A program made the position numbers and the translations under genes. From positions 1 through 49,467 of the forward strand of contig NZ_QMIM01000035.1 in the NCBI RefSeq assembly GCF_003287355.1: a stretch of DNA of 49,467 nucleotides. The letters run 5' to 3'. Shown here in pieces: positions 36,605 to 43,587 of this stretch (positions are counted from its first letter, which is position 1; the number at the start of each line of letters is the position of its first letter). Below the pieces are notes generated by a model, which saw only the letters and a program-made list of their open reading frames with translations, made no database searches and had not been told where the DNA came from. The DNA is from Halorubrum sp. 48-1-W (GTDB lineage: Archaea > Halobacteriota > Halobacteria > Halobacteriales > Haloferacaceae).

Positions 36605-36615
36605 CTACGAGAGCG

Positions 36616-37143
36616 ATGAGTGAGCCGTTCAACCCGTTGCAGAATTCGGTGACGTGGATCGCGGATACAGGATTGTTCATCGCGTGTGGTCGCCAACAGA
36701 ACAACAAGTACACGGCTCTCGAACGCTTTGCTCAACGGAACGATCTCACATTTGTCATTCCGCAGCGGGTCTACGACGAGCTCGGTGGTGCGCCGAGGCG
36801 AAGTACGCCGGGACAGACTCCGATCAATAGCGCCATTGATGCCGGTTGGGTTACAGTCGCCGACGAGCCTGACTACACGAACGGCACCGTGTCACAAGTG
36901 ATGGACGACGTTCGGTCGTACATCGCTCGATCCTCGAAAAGAAGCGAGGATCGGATCGAAAAGGCTGACACCGCGCTTGCTGCGGCCGCAGTTGAAAGGC
37001 TCGAAGCGGATAGCGGTCTGGTCTGTATCGTGACGACCGACATCGACGCCGGCGAGGCGGTTGTTGCGACACTCGACGCCCACGGGTTCGAGAATCGTGT
37101 GCGGTTCAAAAATGGGTTTGAGCTGATTGACGAGATCACGTAA
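36616..37143 (+). CDS. PIN-domain toxin-like ribonuclease
   Basis: The 175-residue protein has the four acidic positions of a PIN nuclease: Asp17 in WIADTGLFIACG, Glu55 in QRVYDELGG, Asp118 in KADTALAAAAV and Asp142/Asp144 in VTTDIDAGE. PIN enzymes cut RNA with magnesium. It lies 11 bp after the HTH gene, so the two form a likely toxin-antitoxin pair that could stabilise the replicon lying around the origins. The domain is longer than VapC (about 130 residues), with an insert at 58-100. The family is confident, the RNA target unknown. Confidence 0.78.
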   Translation: MSEPFNPLQNSVTWIADTGLFIACGRQQNNKYTALERFAQRNDLTFVIPQRVYDELGGAPRRSTPGQTPINSAIDAGWVTVADEPDYTNGTVSQVMDDVRSYIARSSKRSEDRIEKADTALAAAAVERLEADSGLVCIVTTDIDAGEAVVATLDAHGFENRVRFKNGFELIDEIT

Positions 37144-37338
37144 TGGTCAGTCAGCAAGCGCATTCTATCGGCTGATTCAGCTGTGAATTCACGAAATAAA
37201 TATTGTGATAAATATTCTACGACACCCTAGATTTAGTGGGAATTGCCTGATACACCGCTCCTGTGAACCACACACCCGTTTCAGCTCACGCGACCTGCCC
37301 CCAGTTATTTTTGCCTCTCGAAAATGCATCCGATACAG

Positions 37339-37551
37339 ATGTCTGATAACTCCGACGACACTGGGGGAGAACGGGTCGTCTTCGCAATGCTCGTTGGAGT
37401 GACGTTCGGAGCGGCACTCGGAACGACAGTTCTCCAAGATATCACACAGGGAATTGTTGCTGGTGTCGTCGTTGGAACCCTCGCTGCTCTCGTCTTCCCA
37501 GCGTGGACAGACCGACTCTACAAAACGGTAACAGACAAACTCGGAGAATAA
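37339..37551 (+). CDS. small two-helix membrane protein, duplicated at 43192
   Basis: The 70-residue protein starts MSDNSDDTGGERVVFAMLVG and has two membrane segments (about 13-31 and 37-56) and a short charged tail. Its twin at 43192-43404 is almost identical in protein and DNA and lies in inverted orientation. The copied DNA starts about 55 bp before the ATG, including TTTCAGCTCACGC and an AT-rich CCCCAGTTATTTTTGCC, so the promoter moved with it. Function is unknown. Confidence 0.65.
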   Translation: MSDNSDDTGGERVVFAMLVGVTFGAALGTTVLQDITQGIVAGVVVGTLAALVFPAWTDRLYKTVTDKLGE

Positions 37552-37636
37552 TCCCCTACAGTGAACAATTCGAGAGAGCAAAGAGAGGTATGCCAACCGT
37601 TCTATAATGCCCTGACAAACTATTCAATAATTCTCC

Positions 37637-37743
37637 GTCGAGCAGGATGAAGAAGGATATCGGGTGACGACTGGCTATGAGAACGGGATCCAATTGGTCC
37701 GATCCCTCGGAGATATTGTCCAACCACCAGGAAGGAAGGGTAG
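37637..37743 (+). pseudogene. fragment of the Mrr-type endonuclease gene
   Basis: These 107 bp are about 90% identical to the last 108 bp of the endonuclease gene (33034-33141). They read VEQDEEGYRVTTGYENGIQL and end after PPGRKG without the original stop, one base being missing. Like the source, the fragment is followed by ORB-like repeats (37808-37928), so a segment with the gene tail and origin repeats was probably copied as a unit. Confidence 0.8.
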
Positions 37744-37807
37744 ATCCGGACCATCTCGCCCCGTCCCGATTACGTCGCCTCTTTCGTAGTCCCCTTGTTC
37801 TCTAGTG

Positions 37808-37928
37808 AATAGCTTCGGACATGGTGGTGTGCGGATTCCCACGATGGCTCATCGACGAAAGCTTCGGAAACGGTGGAGGGGCAGACCCGATCTATAGTTA
37901 TTGAACCCACACACCACTGCTTCAAGTG
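37808..37928. repeat. second group of TTCAAGTG-type ORB-like repeats
   Basis: CCCACACACCACTGCTTCAA at 37905 is the same pattern as in the first origin. Two copies in the other orientation, GCTTCGGACATGGTGGTGTG (about 37811) and GCTTCGGAAACGGTGGAGGG (37861), lie just before it. The group follows the Mrr gene fragment. It may be a vestigial second copy of the first origin. The gene-free stretch 37552-38104 holds this, the fragment and a 42-bp dyad. Confidence 0.5.
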
Positions 37929-37988
37929 AAACAACAGACTCTATTGGCGATGGATCTTTTCAGGAGTTCTCCATGAGAGTGAGCGATC

Positions 37989-38030
37989 TTAACCAACATA
38001 CTGGACGATTCCCCGATCTATGTTGGTTAA
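37989..38030. promoter_or_regulatory. 42-bp dyad A
   Basis: TTAACCAACATA and TATGTTGGTTAA are perfect 12-bp inverted arms, 42 bp from end to end. Two others of the same total length lie at 40037-40078 and 47356-47397. This one is 74 bp past the stop of the second orc1/cdc6 gene. Confidence 0.7.
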
Positions 38031-38104
38031 CGAAGGAGAGTCTTACCTCATAGGAATTGTACTGGGGAAGTTCTTACTCTACTCGCACCAGATTTCCCAA
38101 TATG

Positions 38105-39370
38105 CTACATCTCGCGCTTCACTGACTCTTTAACGACGTTTGGGTCTTTCAGGAGTCGGTGTTGCTTGTACGTCCCACCGGCTCGTCCACCGCTTTCCAG
38201 CGTGGATTCAAGAGTATCATTAAAAGCGTGTTCACGTAGCAGGTCGCGGACGCGGTCGATCTTGAGGTGGTTGGCGGCCTCCTGCTCGCACACCTCCACG
38301 TAGGCATCGTAGACGCGGGTAGTTCGAAAATCCGATTCGTCGGTGTTCTGCGTCAACTCCGCGAGTGCTAAGAGCACGTATCGGGCGTGAGGTGTGTCGG
38401 TCGCGAGGAGTTCACGGAGTCGATCAACCTCGGCTTTCTTTTGGGCTTCGTTGACGTGGCGCTCCTGTACCTGTTCGGCACCCTCCTGTTCAGCGAGCTT
38501 CCCGGCGTTCTTCAAGATCCGAACGGCCTTGCGGGCATCACCGTGTTCACGCGCGGCGAGAGCTGCTGTCCGGGGAATGATTTCTGAAGCGAGGACACCG
38601 TCGTGAAATGCATCTTTCCGGGCAGAGAGAATGTTCTGTAGTTGGGTTGCGTCGTATGGTGGGAAAACTGTCTCTTCGTTGCCGAGCGACGAGAGGACGC
38701 GAGAGTTTAATTCATCACCCCACTCGATCTTGTTCGAGATGCCGATAACGCCAATGTATGACTCCGTCTTTTCGCTTTCTCCAGCCCGAGATAACTGCAT
38801 CAGGAGCGTGTTGGCGTCCTCAGATGGTTGGAGTTGGTCAATCTCATCAAGAATGACGATCCCGCCGTCATAGTGGTCTTCTAATAACGACCAGATGTAT
38901 GAATAGTAGTGGGAGGGTCCGAGCCCGGTGAGCGGGATAGACTCGGGTTCGCCGGCAAGTTCGTTCAACTCGCGGGCGATCTTAGAACTCGCCTGTGCTT
39001 CCGTATTGTGCTGTGCGCAGTCGACATATACCATTTCGACGTTCGTGTCACGTGATTCTGCCTCACGGACGACGCGGCGGGAGGTGTGCTTGCTCACGAG
39101 CGATTTTCCTGTGCCGGTCTTCCCGTATATCATCACTGAGGTGGGCTCCGAGTTTGTCACCAGCGGCCCGATATTACTGGCGACATACTGGATCTGCTCG
39201 GTGCGACCAGCGATTCGGTCACTCCCTGGAACGGTGGAGATTTCGAGAAGTTCGGGCCGACGGATCAGCTCCGTCCGGTTCAGCACGCCCGCTTCAGCGA
39301 ACAGCGGGTCGCCGCCACTCGATGGCTCCTGCTTGCTGTCCGCGGGATCGTCATGCTCATCGTCAGCCAT
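38105..39370 (-). CDS. Orc1/Cdc6 family replication initiator (second)
   Basis: The 421-residue AAA+ ATPase has Walker A GKTGTGKS (83-90), Walker B IVILDEID (171-178), sensor 1 GISNK, and the lid segment HGDARKAVRILKNAGKLAEQ. Its C-terminal winged helix (about 320-410) ends in GGRAGGTYKQHRL. It would bind the ORB-like repeats that lie directly upstream (39405-39977). A TATA-like TAGATATAT about 27 bp before ATG 39370 supports that start; GTG/ATG 39397 is in frame. The acidic first 25 residues are not part of the fold. It differs strongly from the first initiator, so the two came from different replicons or an old duplication. Confidence 0.93.
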   Translation of the reverse strand: MADDEHDDPADSKQEPSSGGDPLFAEAGVLNRTELIRRPELLEISTVPGSDRIAGRTEQIQYVASNIGPLVTNSEPTSVMIYGKTGTGKSLVSKHTSRRVVREAESRDTNVEMVYVDCAQHNTEAQASSKIARELNELAGEPESIPLTGLGPSHYYSYIWSLLEDHYDGGIVILDEIDQLQPSEDANTLLMQLSRAGESEKTESYIGVIGISNKIEWGDELNSRVLSSLGNEETVFPPYDATQLQNILSARKDAFHDGVLASEIIPRTAALAAREHGDARKAVRILKNAGKLAEQEGAEQVQERHVNEAQKKAEVDRLRELLATDTPHARYVLLALAELTQNTDESDFRTTRVYDAYVEVCEQEAANHLKIDRVRDLLREHAFNDTLESTLESGGRAGGTYKQHRLLKDPNVVKESVKREM

Positions 39371-39404
39371 AGGGGTGCGTTTCAAGGCCACCACCATATA
39401 TCTA

Positions 39405-39977
39405 CCCCCGCTCCAACTGTAACTCCCCGAAATGCGTCGTTTTGATGGTTGTATAGCGGAGAATTATACAGTCGGAACTTGGTTGTACCCCCCTCATTCC
39501 GACTGTACCGAGTGAAGCAGTTAGTGTTCTCCACACCCCTCGTTCCGACTGTAACTCGGCAGGTTCGATACTGATTGTTGTTTCTCCCCCACCCCTCGTT
39601 CCGACTGTAACTCGGCAGGTTCGATACTGATTGTTGTTTCTCCCCCACCCCTCGTTCCGACTGTAACTCGGCAGGTTCGATACTGATTGTTGTTTCTCCC
39701 CCACCCCTCGTTCCGACTGTAACTCGCTCGCGGAAGCGTTCTGTTGATCTCGAACCACCGATCAATCCATAATATTTATTAACGTGCGCGTGGTCCGTTA
39801 CCGTACCGCACTTTCTGTATACTGTTAAGCCGAATCGTCTTTCGGCGACCGACCTTCTGATATATCCCGACCTCACGACCGCTAATAGCAGAAGTCGGCA
39901 GCAACAACTGTTCATACCCGATACACCATACCCCCATAGAGCGAACAACTTACACTCGGAACGAGGGGTGGGGGAGG
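39405..39977. repeat. candidate replication origin 2 with ORB-like boxes
   Basis: Six direct boxes with the core CCCCTCGTTCCGACTGTAAC or close variants occur near 39405, 39488, 39535, 39591, 39647 and 39703. One inverted box, CTCGGAACGAGGGGTGGGGG, is at 39955. The reverse of the core, GTTACAGTCGGAACGAGGGG, closely fits the haloarchaeal ORB form with its G-string. Between direct and inverted boxes lies an AT-rich stretch (CATAATATTTATTAAC, about 39769-39784) suited to unwinding. The origin abuts the second orc1/cdc6 gene. No coding capacity is seen. Confidence 0.78.
39535..39725. repeat. 56-bp tandem repeat array
   Basis: Three complete units with a period of exactly 56 bp (starting at 39541, 39597 and 39653) plus partial ends form an array. 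Each unit has one ORB-like box followed by GGCAGGTTCGATACTGATTG and TTGTTTCTCCC. The units are practically identical, so the array is a recent expansion within the origin. It is not a CRISPR, since there are no varying spacers. Confidence 0.85.
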
Positions 39978-40036
39978 TCAAGACGAACAAGACAGAATTA
40001 AAACGGGATAGCAGCCTCTGCGGATTGTGCCAGCAG

Positions 40037-40078
40037 TTAACCAACAAAATAGCGCTTCTGCCGCTATCTGTTGGTTAA
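40037..40078. promoter_or_regulatory. 42-bp dyad B
   Basis: Arms TTAACCAACA and TGTTGGTTAA enclose an inner inverted repeat ATAGCG-N7-CGCTAT. Total length is 42 bp as in dyads A and C. It lies 62 bp before the start of the gene at 40140 and just after the second origin, so it may be an operator or part of the origin. Confidence 0.7.
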
Positions 40079-40139
40079 TCACGGTGAGCTCAATCACGTA
40101 CGCCCGTATGCTTTTGTCTCGCAGTACTGAATCGCCAGT

Positions 40140-41123
40140 ATGTCGTTTCGAGTGACGTGGGACAATCTCCTCGACAACGTGGAGGAGCTTCCAGCAGACG
40201 CTACACTCCTCACTCCGCTCTCTCAGAAGCCGTTTCACATTACCGACGTCCAGCAACACCGAGTGCTGATCGAGTATCAGGCCGACAGTGAGACCGTCCC
40301 GCTCCAGCGGGAGCAGTTCGAGACGCTGTTCGAGCGCGTTGACGATGCGACTGGGTCGTTCGATCTCGATCGCCTCCCACCCGGGGCTGAACCGTATGCC
40401 ACCGTCATGAGTCTCCATCCGCGATTCACTATCGACGACCGGGACGGCACCCTCTCTGAAAGCGAGACGCCAACAGCGTCGCCACTCGTCGATCCGCACA
40501 CGGTTGAACAGGACGATGGTCCACGAGAAGAGCCAGATATCCCGGTGTACGCAGACGCGCTCCTGTTGATCGATGCGCTCGAGCAGCACGACATGACGTC
40601 ACTCACCGAATTAGACGTGCCGACGCTTGTGAACCTCTATACGCTGCTGTCAGATGTCCAGCGCAATGCCAACGACCTTCGGCAAGAGGTTCGTGGCGTC
40701 TTGCTTGACCGCCTCCATCACGATCAACCCGTGAGTGGTCAATACGGCTCCGTTCAGCGGACTGTCCGCCAAAATCGAACACTCAAAGATGACGACACGG
40801 TCCTTGAGCTACTGGAGGCGGAGGGGATCGACCCCGAGCGGGTGATGAGCGTCGATACGAGCAAACTCGACGATGCGTTGGAGGTAACGTCACTCTCTGA
40901 ATCCGATGTGTACGATATCGAGGAAAGCGAGTATGTTCGGAAAGCAGACGTCGACGAAGAGATGAAAGAAACACGTCTCCAAGGGCTCAAAGACCAGTTG
41001 GCTGGTGCCGACGAAGACACAACCGAGCTCCAAGCTGAAATCGAAGAACTGGAGCAGCGTATCACTGAACTCACCAGTTTTGACTCCGGGACATCTTACC
41101 ATACTCGTTCAACTGGTGGGTAG
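40140..41123 (+). CDS. origin-linked protein with C-terminal coiled coil, unknown
   Basis: The 327-residue acidic protein has an N-terminal domain (about 1-110, with FRVTWDNLLDNVEELPADAT), an acidic linker, a helical middle part (145-235) with QYGSVQRTVRQNRTLKDDD, and a C-terminal coiled coil (265-310). The middle part with ELLEAEGIDPERVMSVDTSK looks like a compact helical domain seen in phage and plasmid proteins, but I cannot name it. It follows the second origin and dyad B directly, so a role in replication, partition or its control is possible. No ATPase or nuclease motifs are seen. Confidence 0.65.
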   Translation: MSFRVTWDNLLDNVEELPADATLLTPLSQKPFHITDVQQHRVLIEYQADSETVPLQREQFETLFERVDDATGSFDLDRLPPGAEPYATVMSLHPRFTIDDRDGTLSESETPTASPLVDPHTVEQDDGPREEPDIPVYADALLLIDALEQHDMTSLTELDVPTLVNLYTLLSDVQRNANDLRQEVRGVLLDRLHHDQPVSGQYGSVQRTVRQNRTLKDDDTVLELLEAEGIDPERVMSVDTSKLDDALEVTSLSESDVYDIEESEYVRKADVDEEMKETRLQGLKDQLAGADEDTTELQAEIEELEQRITELTSFDSGTSYHTRSTGG

Positions 41124-41281
41124 CCGGCGTCTGGGTGGATACTGTCACGGCCGAGACTGCGGGAGGACTGTTCTATCGTACTCGTTGGGAGACGACAGAC
41201 CGGCCACGGCAACTGGCCAGATGGTGTATCCGGATCGTACTCAAGTTGGGTTTTATCAGTAGAATAGACCTAGGACCTGGT

Positions 41282-41575
41282 ATGACCGACTCGCCGTCTC
41301 CAAGCGTCTCTGTCTCGTTATCTGAGCCTACTAATGTTTCAACAGTCCTGGACCGGGCCGGAATCGATTACGTCACCGTTCATGAGCAGCGACTGCTGGC
41401 GATCTATCATACTGGAATTTTCAATGTGACAACCGAACCGGAGTCAGTGTCGAATGCGCGCACGCTCGAGATCGAATGCTGGGAAGCTCCACTTCCGTCT
41501 CGTAGTGATGAGCGATCGCCACAGGAGCTTCTCGAAGACTTTGCGGCCGTGTTTGATGCTGGCGATGAGTCCTGA
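41282..41575 (+). CDS. small protein, paralogue of 35510-35803
   Basis: The 97-residue protein starts MTDSPSPSVSVSLSEPTNVS and shares AGIDYVTVHEQRLLAIYHT and TLEIECWEAPLPSR with the copy near the first initiator. A TATA-like TTTTATC about 27 bp before ATG 41282 supports this start; the longer frame from 41135 has no similarity to the paralogue. Function is unknown. Both copies sit beside an orc1/cdc6 region, which suggests that replicon modules were duplicated together. Confidence 0.65.
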   Translation: MTDSPSPSVSVSLSEPTNVSTVLDRAGIDYVTVHEQRLLAIYHTGIFNVTTEPESVSNARTLEIECWEAPLPSRSDERSPQELLEDFAAVFDAGDES

Positions 41576-41678
41576 AGTGGTCTCTCGGGAACCTTGATCA
41601 GACCGACGGTAATCAGTTGAGAGCACTAGAAACGCTAGAAACAAGTCAGCTGGCAAGAGTCAACACAATACGCGATTT

Positions 41679-42116
41679 ATGGACATTTCTGAGACGCTCC
41701 AGACACTGTATACTGCGACTGTTGAGCAAGACGATGGCACCTACCAGATAACTGTGCCAGACCGTGAGATAGCCACGGGGACACTCTCTGAGGGTGAAAC
41801 ATACCGTGTTGCGCTCATATCGACATCGACGTCGGATACCGAAGCCACCGACACGACTGAGGTCACTCAGTCAGCTGACCACACTGGTCAGCAACACGAA
41901 TACGACGGCCCGCCTGTCGAGGAAGGTGAACAGCGAGACGTTGAAATCGAGAACCTCGGTGACCAAGGTGACGGAATCGCGAAAGTCGAGCGGGGCTACG
42001 TCGTGATCGTTCCCGAAACGAGTGTCGGAGACCGCGTCACCGTCGAGATACAACAGGTGCGTGAGAACGTTGCGTTCGCTGATGTCGTTGATGACACCCT
42101 TCGCGGGGAAGTCTAG
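41679..42116 (+). CDS. TRAM-domain protein
   Basis: The 145-residue protein ends with a clear TRAM domain (about 84-140): EIENLGDQGDGIAKVERGYV, VIVPETSVGDRVTVEIQQVR. TRAM domains bind RNA and in archaea act as RNA chaperones or accompany RNA-modifying enzymes. The N-terminal half (1-80) is a small beta-rich region with an acidic Ser/Thr linker and resembles part of a longer family form. It lies 100 bp downstream of the paralogue gene. Small TRAM proteins are common in haloarchaea; its presence on a replicon region is unusual but not unique. Confidence 0.82.
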   Translation: MDISETLQTLYTATVEQDDGTYQITVPDREIATGTLSEGETYRVALISTSTSDTEATDTTEVTQSADHTGQQHEYDGPPVEEGEQRDVEIENLGDQGDGIAKVERGYVVIVPETSVGDRVTVEIQQVRENVAFADVVDDTLRGEV

Positions 42117-42164
42117 GACCGCAGGTTGGCACGAACGAGTGGTTATGGCAAACTTCTCACACCA

Positions 42165-42512
42165 CTACTCACTTTCTGGCTTACCGACGTACTCCGATTT
42201 CATCGTCCCGTTCTCACGATAGTAGCGATAGAGATACGGACCGTGCATATCCGAGGGATTCCCGCTGGCACATTTACAGCTGTCGTCGCCACAGGTGACT
42301 TTCTCTTTGACGACGGTCCCGCTTCCTGCGCCATCAGGCTCGTCGACGGGCTCGGCAGCCTCGGGAAGCTCGTCAGTGTCGACCGACTGGTCGCGGTACT
42401 CGATGAGCGCCTCAATATAGTTCTGTACCTCTTGGAGTGTCTCCGTATCCTGTTTGGGGAGCCCCTCTGCGAGATACTTCGGGAGCGAGGTGGGTGGTGA
42501 CGGCTGCTCCAT
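42165..42512 (-). CDS. DUF6788-like protein with a Cys cluster
   Basis: The 115-residue protein has a helical N-terminal part (12-45) and a C-terminal DUF6788-type core: VTCGDDSCKCASG with three cysteines, then HGPYLYRYYRENG and EYVGK. The Cys cluster and HGPY motif suggest metal and nucleic acid binding; the family occurs on phages, plasmids and near mobile elements, and function is not known. A dyad of the CCTTATGTAAC type (42511-42564) overlaps its start codon region and probably controls it. Confidence 0.75.
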   Translation of the reverse strand: MEQPSPPTSLPKYLAEGLPKQDTETLQEVQNYIEALIEYRDQSVDTDELPEAAEPVDEPDGAGSGTVVKEKVTCGDDSCKCASGNPSDMHGPYLYRYYRENGTMKSEYVGKPESE

Positions 42513-42564
42513 ACCTTATGTAACACTCGGACCCACGTTAGCGTTCGGATGATACATAAGGTAT
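42511..42564. promoter_or_regulatory. dyad ATACCTTATGTAAC-N26-GATACATAAGGTAT
   Basis: The inverted arms (12 of 14 paired) start at the ATG of the DUF6788-like gene and reach 52 bp upstream. The twin at 29308-29360 has the same core CCTTATGTAAC and nearly the same spacer. An operator bound by a dimer or by two dimers is the simplest reading. Confidence 0.6.
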
Positions 42565-42599
42565 CGAACTTTCTCTACCAACCGTGAACACTTCAGCGA

Positions 42600-42755
42600 T
42601 TACTCAAGATCGTAGGCCGCAATCTCGTGAGAGCCACACTGTGGACATTTATCGACGGCTTTCTCCACGCTGTACCCACAGTGACGGCACTCGTGGTGCG
42701 TTGTCGATGACGGCTCGAGCCTGACGATCTGCTGGATGAACTGTTTACTGAGCAT
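42600..42755 (-). CDS. 51-residue zinc-ribbon protein
   Basis: The product starts MLSKQFIQQIVRLEPSSTTH and has four cysteines in HHECRHCGYSVEKAVDKCPQ and CGSHEI, a typical zinc ribbon as found in small haloarchaeal proteins. Its ATG overlaps the 3' end of the next small gene upstream by 11 bp in another frame, so the two are translated together. It may bind DNA, RNA or a protein partner. The longer frame to 42902 is an artefact running through the upstream gene. Confidence 0.7.
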   Translation of the reverse strand: MLSKQFIQQIVRLEPSSTTHHECRHCGYSVEKAVDKCPQCGSHEIAAYDLE

Positions 42756-42912
42756 CGGTGGGGTCAACGATCTCGCCACAGCTTGGACATTCGGCCCACA
42801 CGCCAGGGCCACCGCCAGCGGTCTCAAAGTGGATGATTGCGTGCCGACCGGTGACTGTCTCGCCACAGAACGAGCAGTCGCCACGGACCGTCTCTGGGTC
42901 ATCAGGAGTCAT
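42745..42912 (-). CDS. 55-residue zinc-finger protein (DUF7837-like)
   Basis: The product starts MTPDDPETVRGDCSFCGETV and continues TGRHAIIHFETAGGGPGVW, AECPSCGEIVDPTDAQ. Two CxxC pairs (Cys13/16 and Cys42/45) would hold one zinc ion. Haloarchaea encode many such tiny zinc-finger proteins, some of which affect motility, biofilm or stress. It is upstream of and overlaps the second zinc-ribbon gene. The first 11 codons and the upstream 200 bp are copied at 46971-47200, where the gene is cut short. Confidence 0.7.
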   Translation of the reverse strand: MTPDDPETVRGDCSFCGETVTGRHAIIHFETAGGGPGVWAECPSCGEIVDPTDAQ

Positions 42913-43113
42913 TTTCACGAGTTCACGGGCTACTTCGAGGGGGAGAGGGAGCGTGTGACACTGATTTGGAGCTGATCCGGTTGTTGAAACCGGCCCAGCG
43001 GTGCTCCCTCTCCTCAGAATTTGAGACTCTGTGACTTATAGTTCGGGCGAGCGGGGCGAAAGTACTGTTCCGGGACAGCAGCGTGACTGTAAGTCGTGAG
43101 TAGTCATCGCGTG
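42881..43113. repeat. 233-bp direct repeat, left copy
   Basis: This covers the first codons and upstream region of the zinc-finger gene and matches 46971-47200 with few differences. It contains the perfect dyad CCGGTTGTTGAAACCGG (42976-42992, approximately) and, for the minus strand, a TATA-like CTATAAGTC. At the right copy the dyad is changed by one base. Confidence 0.75.
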
Positions 43114-43191
43114 CGAAGTCATAGAACAGTTCAGATTCCTGGAACAAGATCGCTCAGTACTGGGTACTCACTTATCGATCAGTTCAGCAGA

Positions 43192-43404
43192 TTATTCTTC
43201 GAGTTTGTCTGTTACCGTTTTGTAGAGTCGGTCCGTCCACGCTGGGAAGACGAGAGCAGCGAGGGTTCCAACGACGACACCAACAACAATGCCCTGTGTG
43301 ATATCTTGGAGAACTGTCGTTCCGAGTGCCGCTCCGAACGTCACTCCAACCAGCATTGCGAAGACGACCCGTTCTCCGTCAGTGTCGTCAGAATCCTCAG
43401 ACAT
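43192..43404 (-). CDS. small two-helix membrane protein, twin of 37339-37551
   Basis: The 70-residue protein starts MSEDSDDTDGERVVFAMLVG and differs from its twin in only a few residues. The two membrane segments and the tail LYKTVTDKLEE are kept. It is in inverted orientation relative to the twin, about 5.9 kb away; the copied DNA spans about 275 bp. An inverted pair of this length allows flipping of the segment between them, which holds the second initiator and origin. Confidence 0.65.
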   Translation of the reverse strand: MSEDSDDTDGERVVFAMLVGVTFGAALGTTVLQDITQGIVVGVVVGTLAALVFPAWTDRLYKTVTDKLEE

Positions 43405-43515
43405 CTGTCTCAGACATATCTCCGGGCGGCAAAAATAACTGGGGCAGCGCTGCGTGAGCTGAAAGGACTGTTCGGTTCGCATTTCCCATCGACCAGCTTT
43501 TCAGGTGAGAAACTC

Positions 43516-43543
43516 TCTGAAGAAGAGGATTTCAACAAAGCCA
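43516..43543 (-). repeat. transposon-end-like motif, copy F
   Basis: The reverse strand reads TGGCTTTGTTGAAATCCTCT followed by TCTTCAGA and is almost the same as 9692-9720. It lies just upstream of the DUF4352 lipoprotein gene, marking a junction. Confidence 0.5.
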
Positions 43544-43587
43544 TTTACCCCCTAAATTTACAAGATCAGTCACCTTAGCGATTCTAC

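Noticed and set aside
37189-37596. Minus-strand frame opposite the small membrane gene
   Set aside because: It mirrors the real gene; its Cys/Arg-rich composition is unlike haloarchaeal proteins. The same shadow appears at the inverted copy.
39535-39725. Tandem repeats considered as a CRISPR array
   Set aside because: The 56-bp units are identical all along with no varying spacers, and each has an origin box.
39382-40047. Open frames on the minus strand through the origin repeats
   Set aside because: They translate the repeats (SERGVGEKQQSVSN over and over) and have no start signals or family match.
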